In this document: piece after piece, positions 26,881-35,729 of the stretch
Layout: each line of letters begins with the position of its first letter
Numbering within the stretch: position 1 is the first letter of the stretch
From: Corynebacterium sp.
GTDB taxonomy: Bacteria; Actinomycetota; Actinomycetes; Mycobacteriales; Mycobacteriaceae
Reading direction: 5' to 3'
Assembly: GCA_030530875.1 (NCBI GenBank)
Contig: JAUMUD010000001.1
Span: forward strand, 68,092-132,091
Length of the DNA stretch: 64,000 nt
Program-made: the position numbers and the translations under genes
Notes under the pieces: model-generated
Told to the model about the DNA's origin: nothing
What the model saw: the letters and a program-made list of their open reading frames with translations, nothing else
The model's database searches: none

Positions 26881-26894
26881 GGCTTGCGTGGAAA

Positions 26895-28184
26895 TTAATC
26901 CATCAGCTTCCAGTCTTCAAGACCGGTGTAGAGAGGATAATCCTCTGCAACCTTGGTGACACGTGCACGCAGGGAAGCAACATCAGCATCCTTGCCATTA
27001 GCAAGGGCAGTACCGATGATGTCAGCAACCTCACGGAAGCCAGCCTCATCCAGACCACGGGTAGCAAGAGCAGGGGTACCAATACGAAGACCGGAGGTCA
27101 CCATTGGTGGACGTGGGTCATTAGGAACAGCATTACGGTTAACGGTAATGCCAACCTCATGGAGCAGGTCCTCAGCGTCCTGGCCGTTCATCTCGGACTT
27201 GCGCAGGTCGGCAAGAACGAGGTGGACATCAGTACCACCGGTAAGAACATCCACACCAGCAGCCTTGCAGTCAGCAGCGGTGAGACGCTCAGCAAGAATC
27301 TGTGCACCGAGCAGGGTGCGCTCCTGGCGCTCCTTGAATTCCTCGGTACCAGCAATCTTCATGGCCACAGCCTTAGCAGCAATAGCGTGCATCAGTGGAC
27401 CACCCTGCTGGCCTGGGAAGACAGCGGAGTTAAGCTTCTTTGCCCACTCTTCCTTGGCAAGAATCATGCCGGAACGAGGACCGCCCAGGGTCTTGTGGAC
27501 AGTGGTGGAAACCACATCGGAATAAGGAACTGGACTTGGGTGCAGACCAGCAGCGACCAGACCAGCGAAGTGAGCCATATCGGTCCAGAGCTTAGCGCCA
27601 ACCTCATCAGCGATGGAGCGGAAAGCCTCGAAATCAAGGTGGCGTGGGTATGCGGACCAACCAGCAATGAGAACCTGTGGGCGCTCAGCCAGAGCCTGCT
27701 CGCGAACCTGATCCATATCAATGCGCATGGTCTCAGGGTTCACACCATAGGCCACGACATTGTAGAACTTACCGGAGAAGTTAATCTTCATACCGTGGGT
27801 AAGGTGGCCGCCGTGTGCCAGGGAAAGACCCATGATCTTATCGCCTGGCTCAGCCAGAGCCATCAGTACAGCAGCATTGGCCTGCGCACCAGCATGTGGC
27901 TGAACATTGGCATACTCGGCACCGAAGACGCTCTTTGCACGCTCACGTGCGAGGTCCTCGATAATATCCACATTTTCGCAGCCACCGTAGTAGCGGCGGC
28001 CAGGATAACCCTCAGCGTACTTGTTGGTAAGGACAGAACCCTGTGCCTCCAGGACAGCACGTGGGACAAAGTTCTCGGACGCAATCATCTCAAGAGTATC
28101 GCGCTGACGTGCAAGTTCGCCATTGATAGCTGCTGCTACCTCTGGATCCAACTCACTCAGCGGCTGATAACGGACATCAGTCAT
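26895..28184 (-). CDS. glyA: Serine hydroxymethyltransferase
   Basis: PLP enzyme of 429 residues interconverting serine and glycine with transfer of a one-carbon unit to tetrahydrofolate. Signature regions are [20 protein letters not shown] (near residue 33), [26 protein letters not shown] and the PLP-lysine motif [16 protein letters not shown] (lysine near residue 232). Full length with GAAAGGCAATA before the ATG. Divergent from coaA, as in other actinobacteria. Confidence 0.97.
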   Translation of the reverse strand: MTDVRYQPLSELDPEVAAAINGELARQRDTLEMIASENFVPRAVLEAQGSVLTNKYAEGYPGRRYYGGCENVDIIEDLARERAKSVFGAEYANVQPHAGAQANAAVLMALAEPGDKIMGLSLAHGGHLTHGMKINFSGKFYNVVAYGVNPETMRIDMDQVREQALAERPQVLIAGWSAYPRHLDFEAFRSIADEVGAKLWTDMAHFAGLVAAGLHPSPVPYSDVVSTTVHKTLGGPRSGMILAKEEWAKKLNSAVFPGQQGGPLMHAIAAKAVAMKIAGTEEFKERQERTLLGAQILAERLTAADCKAAGVDVLTGGTDVHLVLADLRKSEMNGQDAEDLLHEVGITVNRNAVPNDPRPPMVTSGLRIGTPALATRGLDEAGFREVADIIGTALANGKDADVASLRARVTKVAEDYPLYTGLEDWKLMD

Positions 28185-28254
28185 TATTGCCTTTCGGAAG
28201 AATGTGGAATTGCACCATCATTCTAGCACCAATAAGGACTAGACTATCTACTTG

Positions 28255-29157
28255 ATGTATACAGAATTCGACCGCGCAACCTGGCGTAAGCTTCGTAAAT
28301 CGATGCCTCAGGTTTTAAGCCCCGAAGAAGTTGAGCAGCTCCGAGGCATTGGTGAATGTCTTAATGTGGACGAAGTCGAGGAGGTTTATCTCCCACTTTC
28401 CCGTCTGATTTATCTGCGATACCGCGCTCACCAGGAGCTTATTCGCGCCCAAAGAGAATTCTTGGATCGCCCACTGCCAAAATTCCCTTTCATTATTGGC
28501 ATTGCTGGCTCCGTGGCCGTGGGCAAATCCACCACTGCCCGTGTACTCCAGGTTCTTCTCCAGCGCTGGGAGAATAAACCAACAGTGGACTTGGTCACCA
28601 CTGATGGTTTCCTCTACCCCACTGAGGAACTTCGTCGCCGTGGCATTCTTGGCCGCAAGGGCTTCCCTGAATCCTATGATCAGCGCGCGCTTTTGACATT
28701 CATGGATGAAGTCAAAAGTGGCGACCCACACGTCCACGCACCGGTCTATTCACATATCATTTATGACCGTGTTCCTGATGCATTTATCGACGTCAACCAG
28801 CCAGACATTATGATTCTTGAGGGCCTTAACGTGCTACAAACCGGCCCGGACCTCATGGTCAGTGATTTCTTCGACTTCAGCATCTATGTCGATGCCCCAA
28901 CTAACCATATTGAGCAGTGGTACGTCGACCGCTTCCTGGAATTGCGCACCACGCACTTTAACAACCCCGAGTCACATTTCCGCACCTATGCGGATTTGGA
29001 TGATGCGGCAGCCATTGCGGTTGCTCACCAAATTTGGGCCACGGTGAACCTGCCCAACTTGTTAATGAATATTCTCCCCACAAAGAAACGCGCTGACCTG
29101 ATTCTGCACAAGAGTGCCGATCATACAATCAATCAAGTCAGCATGCGTCATCTTTAA
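28255..29157 (+). CDS. coaA: Type I pantothenate kinase
   Basis: CoaA, about 300 residues, catalysing the first committed step of coenzyme A synthesis (pantothenate to 4'-phosphopantothenate). The N-terminal [19 protein letters not shown] matches the family (quoted in part), followed by the P-loop [17 protein letters not shown] (near residue 80), a [13 protein letters not shown] motif and the [12 protein letters not shown] strand. TAGACT (28240-28245) is followed by TTG 28252 after 6 nt and ATG 28255 after 9 nt; either could start translation. The stop overlaps the converging uppS stop by 3 bp. Confidence 0.95.
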   Translation: MYTEFDRATWRKLRKSMPQVLSPEEVEQLRGIGECLNVDEVEEVYLPLSRLIYLRYRAHQELIRAQREFLDRPLPKFPFIIGIAGSVAVGKSTTARVLQVLLQRWENKPTVDLVTTDGFLYPTEELRRRGILGRKGFPESYDQRALLTFMDEVKSGDPHVHAPVYSHIIYDRVPDAFIDVNQPDIMILEGLNVLQTGPDLMVSDFFDFSIYVDAPTNHIEQWYVDRFLELRTTHFNNPESHFRTYADLDDAAAIAVAHQIWATVNLPNLLMNILPTKKRADLILHKSADHTINQVSMRHL

Positions 29158-29906
29158 CGGCCGAAGCGGCGGCTGCGGCCAGCGTAACTGCGAAGGGCGC
29201 GCAAGAAGTCGACTCGTCGGAACGCTGGCCAATAAGTATCCGTGAACCAAATCTCAGAATAGGCCGCCTGCCAGAGCAAGAAACCCGAAAGTCGCTGCTC
29301 ACCGGAGGTGCGAATCACCAAATCCGGGTCAGGCTGGCCGGAAGTATAGAGATGCTTGGAGATATTTTCCGTGGTCATCAGGGCCTTAAGTTCTTCCCCT
29401 GAAGCCTCCGGGTGAGCATCAATAATCTCGTGAATAGCATCCACAATTTCCTGGCGGCCACCATACCCAACAGCAACATTGATTGTTACCCCAGTATGGT
29501 TCTCCGTGGATGAAGCCGCCTCGCGCAGGCGCGCGGAAATCTCGGGCGGGAGCAAATCCAAATGCCCCACCAAACGCACTTTCCATCCCTTGGCAGGATC
29601 AGCAAGCTCCATCACAACATCACAAATAATGTCGAGAAGAAGTTGCAATTCCTCCGGCTCACGGCGAAGATTTTCCGTACTCAGAAGGTATACGGTGACC
29701 AAATCAATCTGAGACTGGGCACACCAACCAACAAGCTCACCAATCTTCTTTGCACCCACACGGTGCCCATGGCTAACATCTTCAAAGCCCGCTTCCCGTG
29801 CCCAGCGCCGGTTGCCATCGCACATCACAGCGACATGCTTAGGACGCGGACGGCCTTTTAGTTCCAGCCGGAGCCGCGCCTCATAGAGGGGATAGAGAAT
29901 GCTCAC
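29154..29906 (-). CDS. uppS: Isoprenyl (Z-prenyl) diphosphate synthase
   Basis: cis-Prenyltransferase of 250 residues that condenses IPP units onto an allylic diphosphate; in Corynebacteriales two such enzymes make the short Z-prenyl and decaprenyl/undecaprenyl lipid carriers for wall synthesis. The catalytic motif is [18 protein letters not shown] (Asp near residue 29), followed by [13 protein letters not shown] and the C-terminal [19 protein letters not shown]. Beside mca it corresponds to the shorter-chain enzyme of mycobacteria. The start is GTG 29906, 6 nt after TATAGT (29918-29913, minus), so leaderless. Confidence 0.92.
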   Translation of the reverse strand: MSILYPLYEARLRLELKGRPRPKHVAVMCDGNRRWAREAGFEDVSHGHRVGAKKIGELVGWCAQSQIDLVTVYLLSTENLRREPEELQLLLDIICDVVMELADPAKGWKVRLVGHLDLLPPEISARLREAASSTENHTGVTINVAVGYGGRQEIVDAIHEIIDAHPEASGEELKALMTTENISKHLYTSGQPDPDLVIRTSGEQRLSGFLLWQAAYSEIWFTDTYWPAFRRVDFLRALRSYAGRSRRFGR

Positions 29907-29913
29907 CCTTTAA

Positions 29914-30177
29914 CTATAACCACCAATTCTTAGATTTATCTTCAAGACCGGCTTCCTTCATGGCAGCATCCAACTTTTCCGAATCAAAAAAGTCGATATT
30001 ATGCTCCTCAGCAAAAGCGCGACGACGGGCCATACGCTTGGTACGGCGGGTCAAGCAGTAGCCCAAGAAGAGCACCACAAGCAGCATGACAATACTGATG
30101 AAAAGGCCAATTGGCTCGGCCTTACCAAAATCTGGGCCGCTTGGGTCCTCAAGAGCTGCAAGAACCAAAGTCGTCAT
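29914..30177 (-). CDS. Small conserved membrane protein of the mca locus
   Basis: An 87-residue protein with one helix (about residues 23-43, PIGLFISIVMLLVVLFLGYC) followed by a strongly basic stretch (TRRTKRMARRRAF) and an acidic, tryptophan-ended tail (KNWWL). Similar small proteins follow mca in mycobacteria; function unknown. Its ATG overlaps the mca stop by 4 bp, so it is translated with mca. Confidence 0.75.
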   Translation of the reverse strand: MTTLVLAALEDPSGPDFGKAEPIGLFISIVMLLVVLFLGYCLTRRTKRMARRRAFAEEHNIDFFDSEKLDAAMKEAGLEDKSKNWWL

Positions 30178-31025
30178 TCCGAAATCCCTTCAAGTAAATC
30201 ATGTTCTGGCAAAACCGTGCGTACACGGCTCTTCGCCAATTCGAATTCCTCGGTAGGCCAGAGCTTCTTCTGCATCTCCAATGGCGCGGCAAAGAACATG
30301 CCATTAGGGTCAATCTGCGTAGCATGAGCACGCAGTGCATTATCGCGGGCCTCGAAATACTCCGCGCATTCCACCTGAGTGGTAACGCGGCTCATAACAT
30401 CATCTTTCCAGCGGTCGAGGATTTCTGCAAAAGGACTAGGCTTACCGGCCTTTTTAAATTCCTCGTCGAAAAGCTCCAGGCGCTTGCGAATAAAGCCGTG
30501 GGTATAGTACAGCTTCAAAGGCTCCCACACAGGACCAGCCTCAGGATACCAACGGGCATCACCAGCACGATCCCAAGCAAGCATGCTCACCTCATGAACC
30601 TTCAAGTGGTCAGGATGCGGATAACCACCATGTTCATCGTAGGTAATGATCACATGGGGTTTAAAGTCGCGAATCACCTTCACAACCTTGCCCACAACCT
30701 CATCGGTATCGGCAAGGCCGAAGCAGCCCTCAGGAAGTGGTGGCAGCGGGTCACCCTCAGGCAAACCCGAGTCCACATAACCGAGCCATTGCTGGTGAAT
30801 TCCCAAGGCAGCAGCCGCGCGAGCCATTTCCTTTAGTCGGTACGCTGCAAGATTTTCCTGAACCTCTGGGTCATTCTTCAAGGCCTCGTTCAGGACATCT
30901 CCACGCTCGCCGCCAGTGCAGGTCAAAACCAGCACCTCATGCCCCTCAGCTGCATATTTAGCATAGGTTGCAGCTCCCTTACTGGACTCGTCATCGGGAT
31001 GGGCATGAATAGCCAAAAGCCTCAC
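30174..31025 (-). CDS. mca: Mycothiol S-conjugate amidase
   Basis: Mca, 283 residues, a zinc amidase that cleaves mycothiol adducts of electrophiles so the mercapturic acid can be exported. The metal motif HAHPDDESSKGAATYAKY is at residues 6-23 (His and Asp-Asp-Glu), with the second part HGGYPHPDHLKVHE near residue 140. The presence of this gene places the organism among mycothiol-making actinobacteria. GTG start with AGGAG 7 nt upstream. MshB is a paralogue; the genomic setting (DUF4307, greA, uppS) favours Mca. Confidence 0.93.
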   Translation of the reverse strand: MRLLAIHAHPDDESSKGAATYAKYAAEGHEVLVLTCTGGERGDVLNEALKNDPEVQENLAAYRLKEMARAAAALGIHQQWLGYVDSGLPEGDPLPPLPEGCFGLADTDEVVGKVVKVIRDFKPHVIITYDEHGGYPHPDHLKVHEVSMLAWDRAGDARWYPEAGPVWEPLKLYYTHGFIRKRLELFDEEFKKAGKPSPFAEILDRWKDDVMSRVTTQVECAEYFEARDNALRAHATQIDPNGMFFAAPLEMQKKLWPTEEFELAKSRVRTVLPEHDLLEGISE

Positions 31026-31087
31026 GCAAATACTCCTATTCTCATTCGGGCTCTACCAAAACTGTACAAAGCACTATTATAGATCCT

Positions 31088-31558
31088 GTGGAATCTCAAA
31101 AACCTAGTCCCCGCCGGCAGTCGACCGGGAAGGCTCGTGCTCGTTATGGCACAAAGGCCACTAATTCTAACGCACAAAGCTCCAATAATATTGCAGGAAA
31201 AGCTGCAGTTTTAGTGATTATTGCGATTTTGGTCGTTGCTGGTGTCTTCTATTTCCAGCAGCATCGCACCGCAAGCAATAATACGGTGACGGCCTCCGAG
31301 CGCGGTTTTGAGACTGATTCTGATTCGCAGCTCACTCTTTATATGGATGTGACGCGCTCAACTCCATCCATGGATTCTTATTGCGTGGTGCGCGCCTTGG
31401 ATTATGACAAGACTGAGGTTGGCCGCCGCGAGATTCTTATTCCTGCTGGTGAGAACTCTACAGTGAAGCTTTCTGTGCCGATTTCGACCCGTAAGCGCGC
31501 TGTTGCTGGCGACGTCTATGGTTGCGGCACGACCATTCCGTCCTATCTCAAGAGTTAA
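31088..31558 (+). CDS. DUF4307 membrane-anchored protein
   Basis: Protein of 156 residues: a basic cytosolic start (SPRRQSTGKARARYGTK), one membrane helix (about residues 39-58, AAVLVIIAILVVAGVFYFQQ) and an extracytoplasmic domain with two cysteines and a YCVVRALDYDKTEVGRREI strand pattern typical of DUF4307. Function unknown; the position between mca and greA is conserved in actinobacteria. TATTAT (31075-31080) lies 7 nt before the GTG, so it is leaderless. Confidence 0.82.
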   Translation: MESQKPSPRRQSTGKARARYGTKATNSNAQSSNNIAGKAAVLVIIAILVVAGVFYFQQHRTASNNTVTASERGFETDSDSQLTLYMDVTRSTPSMDSYCVVRALDYDKTEVGRREILIPAGENSTVKLSVPISTRKRAVAGDVYGCGTTIPSYLKS

Positions 31559-31609
31559 AACACCCAACAGGCGTGACACATATCAATAAATATTGTTATT
31601 ATTGACTTT

Positions 31610-32131
31610 ATGTCAGATCAACCAAAGCAGTATATTACTCCGGAGACCAAGGCCAAGCTCGAGGATGAGCTCAACCGCCTCATCGCCCACCGCCCGGTCG
31701 TGGCCGCCGAGATTAATGAGCGCCGTGAAGAAGGCGACCTCAAGGAGAACGCCGGCTACGATGCTGCTCGTGAAATGCAGGATCAGGAAGAGGCCCGCAT
31801 CAAGCAGATCTCCCAGATTCTTGCTAATTCCACCACCGAGCGTAGCGCCATTGAAGAGGGCGTTGCTGTGGTCGGTTCCGTGGTTCACGTTTATTACAAT
31901 GGCGACGAGAATGCCAAGGAGACCTTCCTCATTGGTACCCGCGCCGCTGCTTCCGATAATAAGCACCTGGAGACCTACTCTGAGCAGTCCCCACTCGGTG
32001 CTGCTGTTATCGGCGCCCACGAGGGTGAAACCCGCGAGTACACCGCTCCAAATGGTCGCACCATTTCCGTGACCATCGTCAAGGCAGAGCCTTATGATTC
32101 TGCAAAGGCTGCTACCCCACGTGAGTCTTAA
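31610..32131 (+). CDS. greA: Transcription elongation factor GreA
   Basis: GreA, 173 residues, rescues backtracked RNA polymerase by stimulating transcript cleavage. The N-terminal coiled coil (ITPETKAKLEDELNRLI... with the acidic tip REEGDLKENAGYDAAREMQ near residues 44-62) and the C-terminal FKBP-like domain (SPLGAAVIGAHEGETREY) are intact. Promoter elements GTGACA (31573-31578) and TATTAT (31597-31602) place transcription start on the ATG (leaderless). Confidence 0.95.
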   Translation: MSDQPKQYITPETKAKLEDELNRLIAHRPVVAAEINERREEGDLKENAGYDAAREMQDQEEARIKQISQILANSTTERSAIEEGVAVVGSVVHVYYNGDENAKETFLIGTRAAASDNKHLETYSEQSPLGAAVIGAHEGETREYTAPNGRTISVTIVKAEPYDSAKAATPRES

Positions 32132-32537
32132 TACTCAAAAATTAAGCGTCATAGCAATCCTTCCTGTGGTTGCTATGACGCTTATTTCTTGTTCACACAA
32201 TGAGCAAAGGGCGGAGGAACCAACCTCCACCCCAACCTCTTATCTGGAGCTTAGTCAGATTTCGCCGAGCCAAACAGCCTCTGCCCTTCCTGGCATTATT
32301 GACTGCATTGGCAATCCCCTTGAGGGGCCTAGCGTTGTGCACCTAAGCTGCACGGAGCAGTCCAATGTTCTGGCCGGCATTAGCTGGGATCTCTGGGATA
32401 ATAATTCCGCCCATGGCACCGGGACTGGCCCCGGTGGCACCACGCACGAGATCACTCTCGCCCATCCCGTCATCCTTCCCAGCGGCTTCTATGTCTTTAG
32501 CTCCATGCTTATCGACGGCTCCCCGAACACTCCTTAA
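32121..32537 (+). CDS. Small secreted lipoprotein (unrecognised)
   Basis: Protein of about 138 residues with a signal peptide ending in a lipobox (TLISC, cysteine near residue 24), then a Thr/Pro-rich linker and a small domain with two cysteines (IIDCIG and VHLSCTE) and a YVFSSML end. No family recognised. I chose GTG 32121, which overlaps the end of greA by 11 bp and gives a proper signal peptide; an upstream ATG at 32094 would add residues with no role. It converges with the MFS gene, overlapping it by 4 bp. Confidence 0.6.
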   Translation: MSLNTQKLSVIAILPVVAMTLISCSHNEQRAEEPTSTPTSYLELSQISPSQTASALPGIIDCIGNPLEGPSVVHLSCTEQSNVLAGISWDLWDNNSAHGTGTGPGGTTHEITLAHPVILPSGFYVFSSMLIDGSPNTP

Positions 32538-33859
32538 ACTGCCACGGCTACTTTCTGGCGCTGCTCAGCCACATAATTGAGTGCACCCCAGCCGGCAAAT
32601 ACCAGGGAGAGAATAATCAGCACTGTGGAGCCAATAAATGGGTTATGCATGCTCATAACAATTGGCAAGCCGATAGTCGAACCCAGCTGCTGCGCAGAGT
32701 TGACCACACCACTAGCAGCACCGGAATCCGCAGCACTTGCACCATAAATGCCCAGGGCTGTAAGGGTGGCAAAGGCAAGACCTTGTCCCACACCCATCCA
32801 AGCATAAATACCAAGAACCACCAAGATATTTCCGCCATGGCTATTAAGTGGAATCATCGCTGCCACACCGATAGTGGTCATGAGCAGACCACCAATAACG
32901 GATGCTGGGATACCAATACGCGCCTGAATCCGGCGCAGGTTCATAGCCACAATAAACTGTGGAACTGCATTAGCGCTAAATGCAAGGCCGATAGCCAGCG
33001 GGCTCAGACCATAGTGGTTAACCATGAACTGCGAAGCAATTAGGAAGAATGGGATGGCGGTCGCTGCAAAGAAGAAGCGGCCCAAACCCATGGGACCACG
33101 AACAGCGTGGTTAATAATGGCTGGTGGAATAATCGGGTGGGTTGCACGGGTCTCATACCAAGCAAAGACGGCAACAATAAGACCACCGACGATGCTAATC
33201 CACCACATCTTTTCCATAATGCCGAAGCTAATGGCACCAAGACCCACAGTGGCCAAGAAAGCACCGAGAATGTCAAAGGACATAGGCTCCTGCGCGGTAC
33301 GACGAGGATCAGCAGGCAGCACACGCAGCGCAATAGCAATCAACAGAATGGCGATTGGTGCATTAATAAAGAAGGCGAAGCGCCAAGAAATATAGGTTGT
33401 AACCAGACCGCCAATAATCATGCCCACTGCCGTGCCAATACCAGCAGCCGCACCATAAAGGCGGGTCGCCCTAGCACGCTCCTCCCCTTCTGGGAAGTGT
33501 TCCGCAATAAGAGACAAGGATGTCGGCGCAATAATGGCCGCACCCACACCCTGAAAGGCCCTGGAAATAATTAGCATGCCCGGCGCGGAACCAAGGCCCA
33601 CTGTCACCGAGGAAATACCAAAGATAATCAATCCCGCAAAGAAGATGCGGCGCTTACCCAACACGGTACCAATCTGTGCACCAAGCACAAGCAGGCCACC
33701 GAAGAACAAGGTATAGGCATCCTGCACCCAGGTGCTAGCGGAAACACTCAAGCCTAAATCACGACGCATGGTATCCAAGCTCGTGAAAATCACGGAGGTA
33801 TCCATAATGATCATGAAATAGGCAAGAATAATAATGGCGAGAATCCAGTTTCTTTTCAT
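32534..33859 (-). CDS. MFS efflux transporter, DHA2-like
   Basis: Transporter of 441 residues. Helix 1 contains AYFMIIMDTSVIFTSLDTM (quoted in part: MIIMDTSVIFTSL), motif A is GAQIGTVLGKRRIF, motif B SRAFQGVGAAIIAPTSLSLI in part, and motif C lies in GIGTAVGMIIGGLV. It is likely a drug or metabolite exporter. Its promoter region contains a large perfect palindrome (33903-33933) over the -10 box, so a repressor must exist, but no regulator gene adjoins it; the MmyB-like regulator at 34911 is the nearest candidate. Confidence 0.82.
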   Translation of the reverse strand: MKRNWILAIIILAYFMIIMDTSVIFTSLDTMRRDLGLSVSASTWVQDAYTLFFGGLLVLGAQIGTVLGKRRIFFAGLIIFGISSVTVGLGSAPGMLIISRAFQGVGAAIIAPTSLSLIAEHFPEGEERARATRLYGAAAGIGTAVGMIIGGLVTTYISWRFAFFINAPIAILLIAIALRVLPADPRRTAQEPMSFDILGAFLATVGLGAISFGIMEKMWWISIVGGLIVAVFAWYETRATHPIIPPAIINHAVRGPMGLGRFFFAATAIPFFLIASQFMVNHYGLSPLAIGLAFSANAVPQFIVAMNLRRIQARIGIPASVIGGLLMTTIGVAAMIPLNSHGGNILVVLGIYAWMGVGQGLAFATLTALGIYGASAADSGAASGVVNSAQQLGSTIGLPIVMSMHNPFIGSTVLIILSLVFAGWGALNYVAEQRQKVAVAV

Positions 33860-33900
33860 GTTTTCTATTTAACCCGCCCTGACCTGCACTAACCAGGGGT

Positions 33901-33933
33901 AGTTTATCCATGGGTTGCTAGCCCATGGATAAA
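33901..33933 (-). promoter_or_regulatory. Palindromic operator over the MFS promoter
   Basis: TTTATCCATGGG (33903-33914) and CCCATGGATAAA (33922-33933) are exact reverse complements with 7 bp between them. The minus-strand -10 box TAAACT is at 33906-33901, so a bound repressor would cover the -10 and spacer. Confidence 0.65.
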
Positions 33934-33950
33934 TCCGCGCATAAAAAAAA

Positions 33951-33974
33951 TGGCCCCCACCATAATGGGGGCCA
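33951..33974 (-). terminator. Terminator of the BI-1 family gene
   Basis: TGGCCCCC / GGGGGCCA stem with an 8-nt loop, followed on the minus strand by TTTTTTTTA, immediately downstream of the gene at 33987. Confidence 0.88.
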
Positions 33975-33986
33975 GTAGCCAACTGC

Positions 33987-34790
33987 TTAGTTGGAGCGGT
34001 TGAAGTAGCTCAGCAGGCGAAGAATCTCTGTGTAGAGCCACACCAGGGTCACTGCCAGGCCAAGGGCAACGCCCCAAGCCATATTTGCAGGAGCACCAGC
34101 ACGGATGAGCCTATCAGCCTGGTCGAAGTCCTGCAGGAAGCTCACTGCGGCAAGACCAATGCAGAAGAGCGAGAAGATAATGGCAATTGGGCCACCATTG
34201 GTAAGAATTGGGCTCGCACCCAGCAAATACAGAACGAGATTACCAATGGCCATGAGGGCCACACCGAAAATCATACCGGTCACAATACGGTTAAAGCGTG
34301 GGGTCACACGCACCGCACCGGACTTGTAGACAAAAATCATGCCGATGAACACACCGAGCGTACCCAAGACTGCCTGGCCAATCAGAGCACCAGCATTAAT
34401 GCCGGTAGCAATATTGGCAAAGACGAAGCTAATGCCACCAACTAGCAGGCCTTCGAATACTGCGTAGCCCAGGGTCACTGGCGCCGAAGCGAACTTGCGG
34501 CCAAAGGTAGCCACACAGACCATGATGATGGAGCCCACCATACCAAGGGCCCACAGGCCCATAATGGCACCCGGATTAACAAGACCAATACCGAAGGAAA
34601 TAACGGCCATAACGATGATGACACCAAGGGTAATACCGGTCTTAGTCACCACATCATCGATGGTGATTGCGCGCTCCGAAACAGGGGTCGGATAGCCGTA
34701 TCCGGGCTGCTGTACACCATACGCAGAACCTGCATAGGGGTTTCGTGCTTCTTTTTCCAAGGAGCTAAATACAGGGTTGCTGCTTGGCAT
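33987..34790 (-). CDS. Bax inhibitor-1/YccA-like membrane protein
   Basis: Protein of 267 residues. After a soluble Tyr/Gly/Pro-rich start (NPYAGSAYGVQQPGYGYP) come seven hydrophobic helices typical of the TMBIM/YccA family, ending in WLYTEILRLLSYFNRSN with the charged residues expected at the last helix. Family members conduct or regulate Ca2+/H+ in other systems; the bacterial role is not defined. AAAGAAAGGA lies upstream of the ATG and a strong terminator follows, so it is monocistronic. Confidence 0.85.
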   Translation of the reverse strand: MPSSNPVFSSLEKEARNPYAGSAYGVQQPGYGYPTPVSERAITIDDVVTKTGITLGVIIVMAVISFGIGLVNPGAIMGLWALGMVGSIIMVCVATFGRKFASAPVTLGYAVFEGLLVGGISFVFANIATGINAGALIGQAVLGTLGVFIGMIFVYKSGAVRVTPRFNRIVTGMIFGVALMAIGNLVLYLLGASPILTNGGPIAIIFSLFCIGLAAVSFLQDFDQADRLIRAGAPANMAWGVALGLAVTLVWLYTEILRLLSYFNRSN

Positions 34791-34910
34791 TGTGCACCAG
34801 TCCTTTCTTTCTCAATTGGGTTTCTACTTATATTAACGAACAACTCCCCGCTATAGTTCCCAACCGTGCAAAATTTTTCTTAACCCCCTTTAAACGCGCA
34901 TAATAGAGGC

Positions 34911-35729
34911 ATGCTTAATAATGAGCTCTTGGGCAAGTTTCTTCGTAAGCGTCGTGAGCGTCTTCGCCCTGAAGATGTGGGCCTACCAGGCTCCTCACGT
35001 CGCCGTGTGGCAGGCCTGCGCCGCGAGGAGGTCGCTATGCTTGCTGGCCTGAGTGTGGATTATTATGGCCAGATTGAGCGCGGTGAAACAGCAATGATTT
35101 CACCGGAGATCCTCACTACGCTGGGCAAAGCCCTACGCCTCAACCCGGAGGAGACTCTTTATCTGCGCAAAATTTCCGCCCCGGATTTCTTTGCCCATGA
35201 GTCTTTTGAAACTGAGCCGGAGCCCATCCGCCCAAGCCTCCAAGCGGTCCTTGATGCTTCTACCCTCCCTACCCGAATCCGTGATTATTGCATCACCGAA
35301 GTGGGTTCGAATCGTGCCGCCAGGGCTCTTTACCAGCCACTTTTTGAAAATCCTATCGCCAAAAACAATATGGCGCTCTTTACTTTCCTCTGCCCGGAGG
35401 CCAAGGACTTTTTCCTCGATTGGGATGTAATTGCTCGCGGCCTTACTGCGACTTTACGTATGAATTATGCGGTGAGCGATAAAAAATCCGTGATCTTTGA
35501 TTTCGTCAAAAAGCTCAAAGAAGATAGCCCGGAATTTAAGGAGCTCTGGGAGGACCAGGATGTGCTCAATCATTCCAGCGGCTATAAAGATCTAAATCAC
35601 CCGGTTTTGGGCCGCATTGAGCTTGATTATGAGGGCATGGCGCTGGCCAGCCCCAGTGATTGGATTATGTACACCTATGTGCCACGACCAGGCTATGAGG
35701 ATAAGGTCGCGGCACTCAATACGCTATAG
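34911..35729 (+). CDS. XRE-type regulator with MmyB-like ligand domain
   Basis: Regulator of 272 residues. The N-terminal helix-turn-helix has the family pattern LGKFLRKRRERLRPEDVGLP, then RRVAGLRREEVAMLAGLSVDYYGQIERG (quoted in part: GLSVDYYGQIERG), about residues 5-65. The C-terminal part (about 100-265) is an MmyB-like PAS-fold domain that in relatives binds fatty-acid-like ligands. CATAAT (34899-34904) lies 6 nt before the ATG, so it is leaderless. It is divergent from the BI-1 gene and may act on that gene or on the MFS pump beyond it. Confidence 0.85.
   Translation: MLNNELLGKFLRKRRERLRPEDVGLPGSSRRRVAGLRREEVAMLAGLSVDYYGQIERGETAMISPEILTTLGKALRLNPEETLYLRKISAPDFFAHESFETEPEPIRPSLQAVLDASTLPTRIRDYCITEVGSNRAARALYQPLFENPIAKNNMALFTFLCPEAKDFFLDWDVIARGLTATLRMNYAVSDKKSVIFDFVKKLKEDSPEFKELWEDQDVLNHSSGYKDLNHPVLGRIELDYEGMALASPSDWIMYTYVPRPGYEDKVAALNTL

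Noticed and set aside
26871..28226. A 451-codon open frame on the plus strand
   Set aside because: Antisense to glyA; no start signal and composition typical of a shadow frame.
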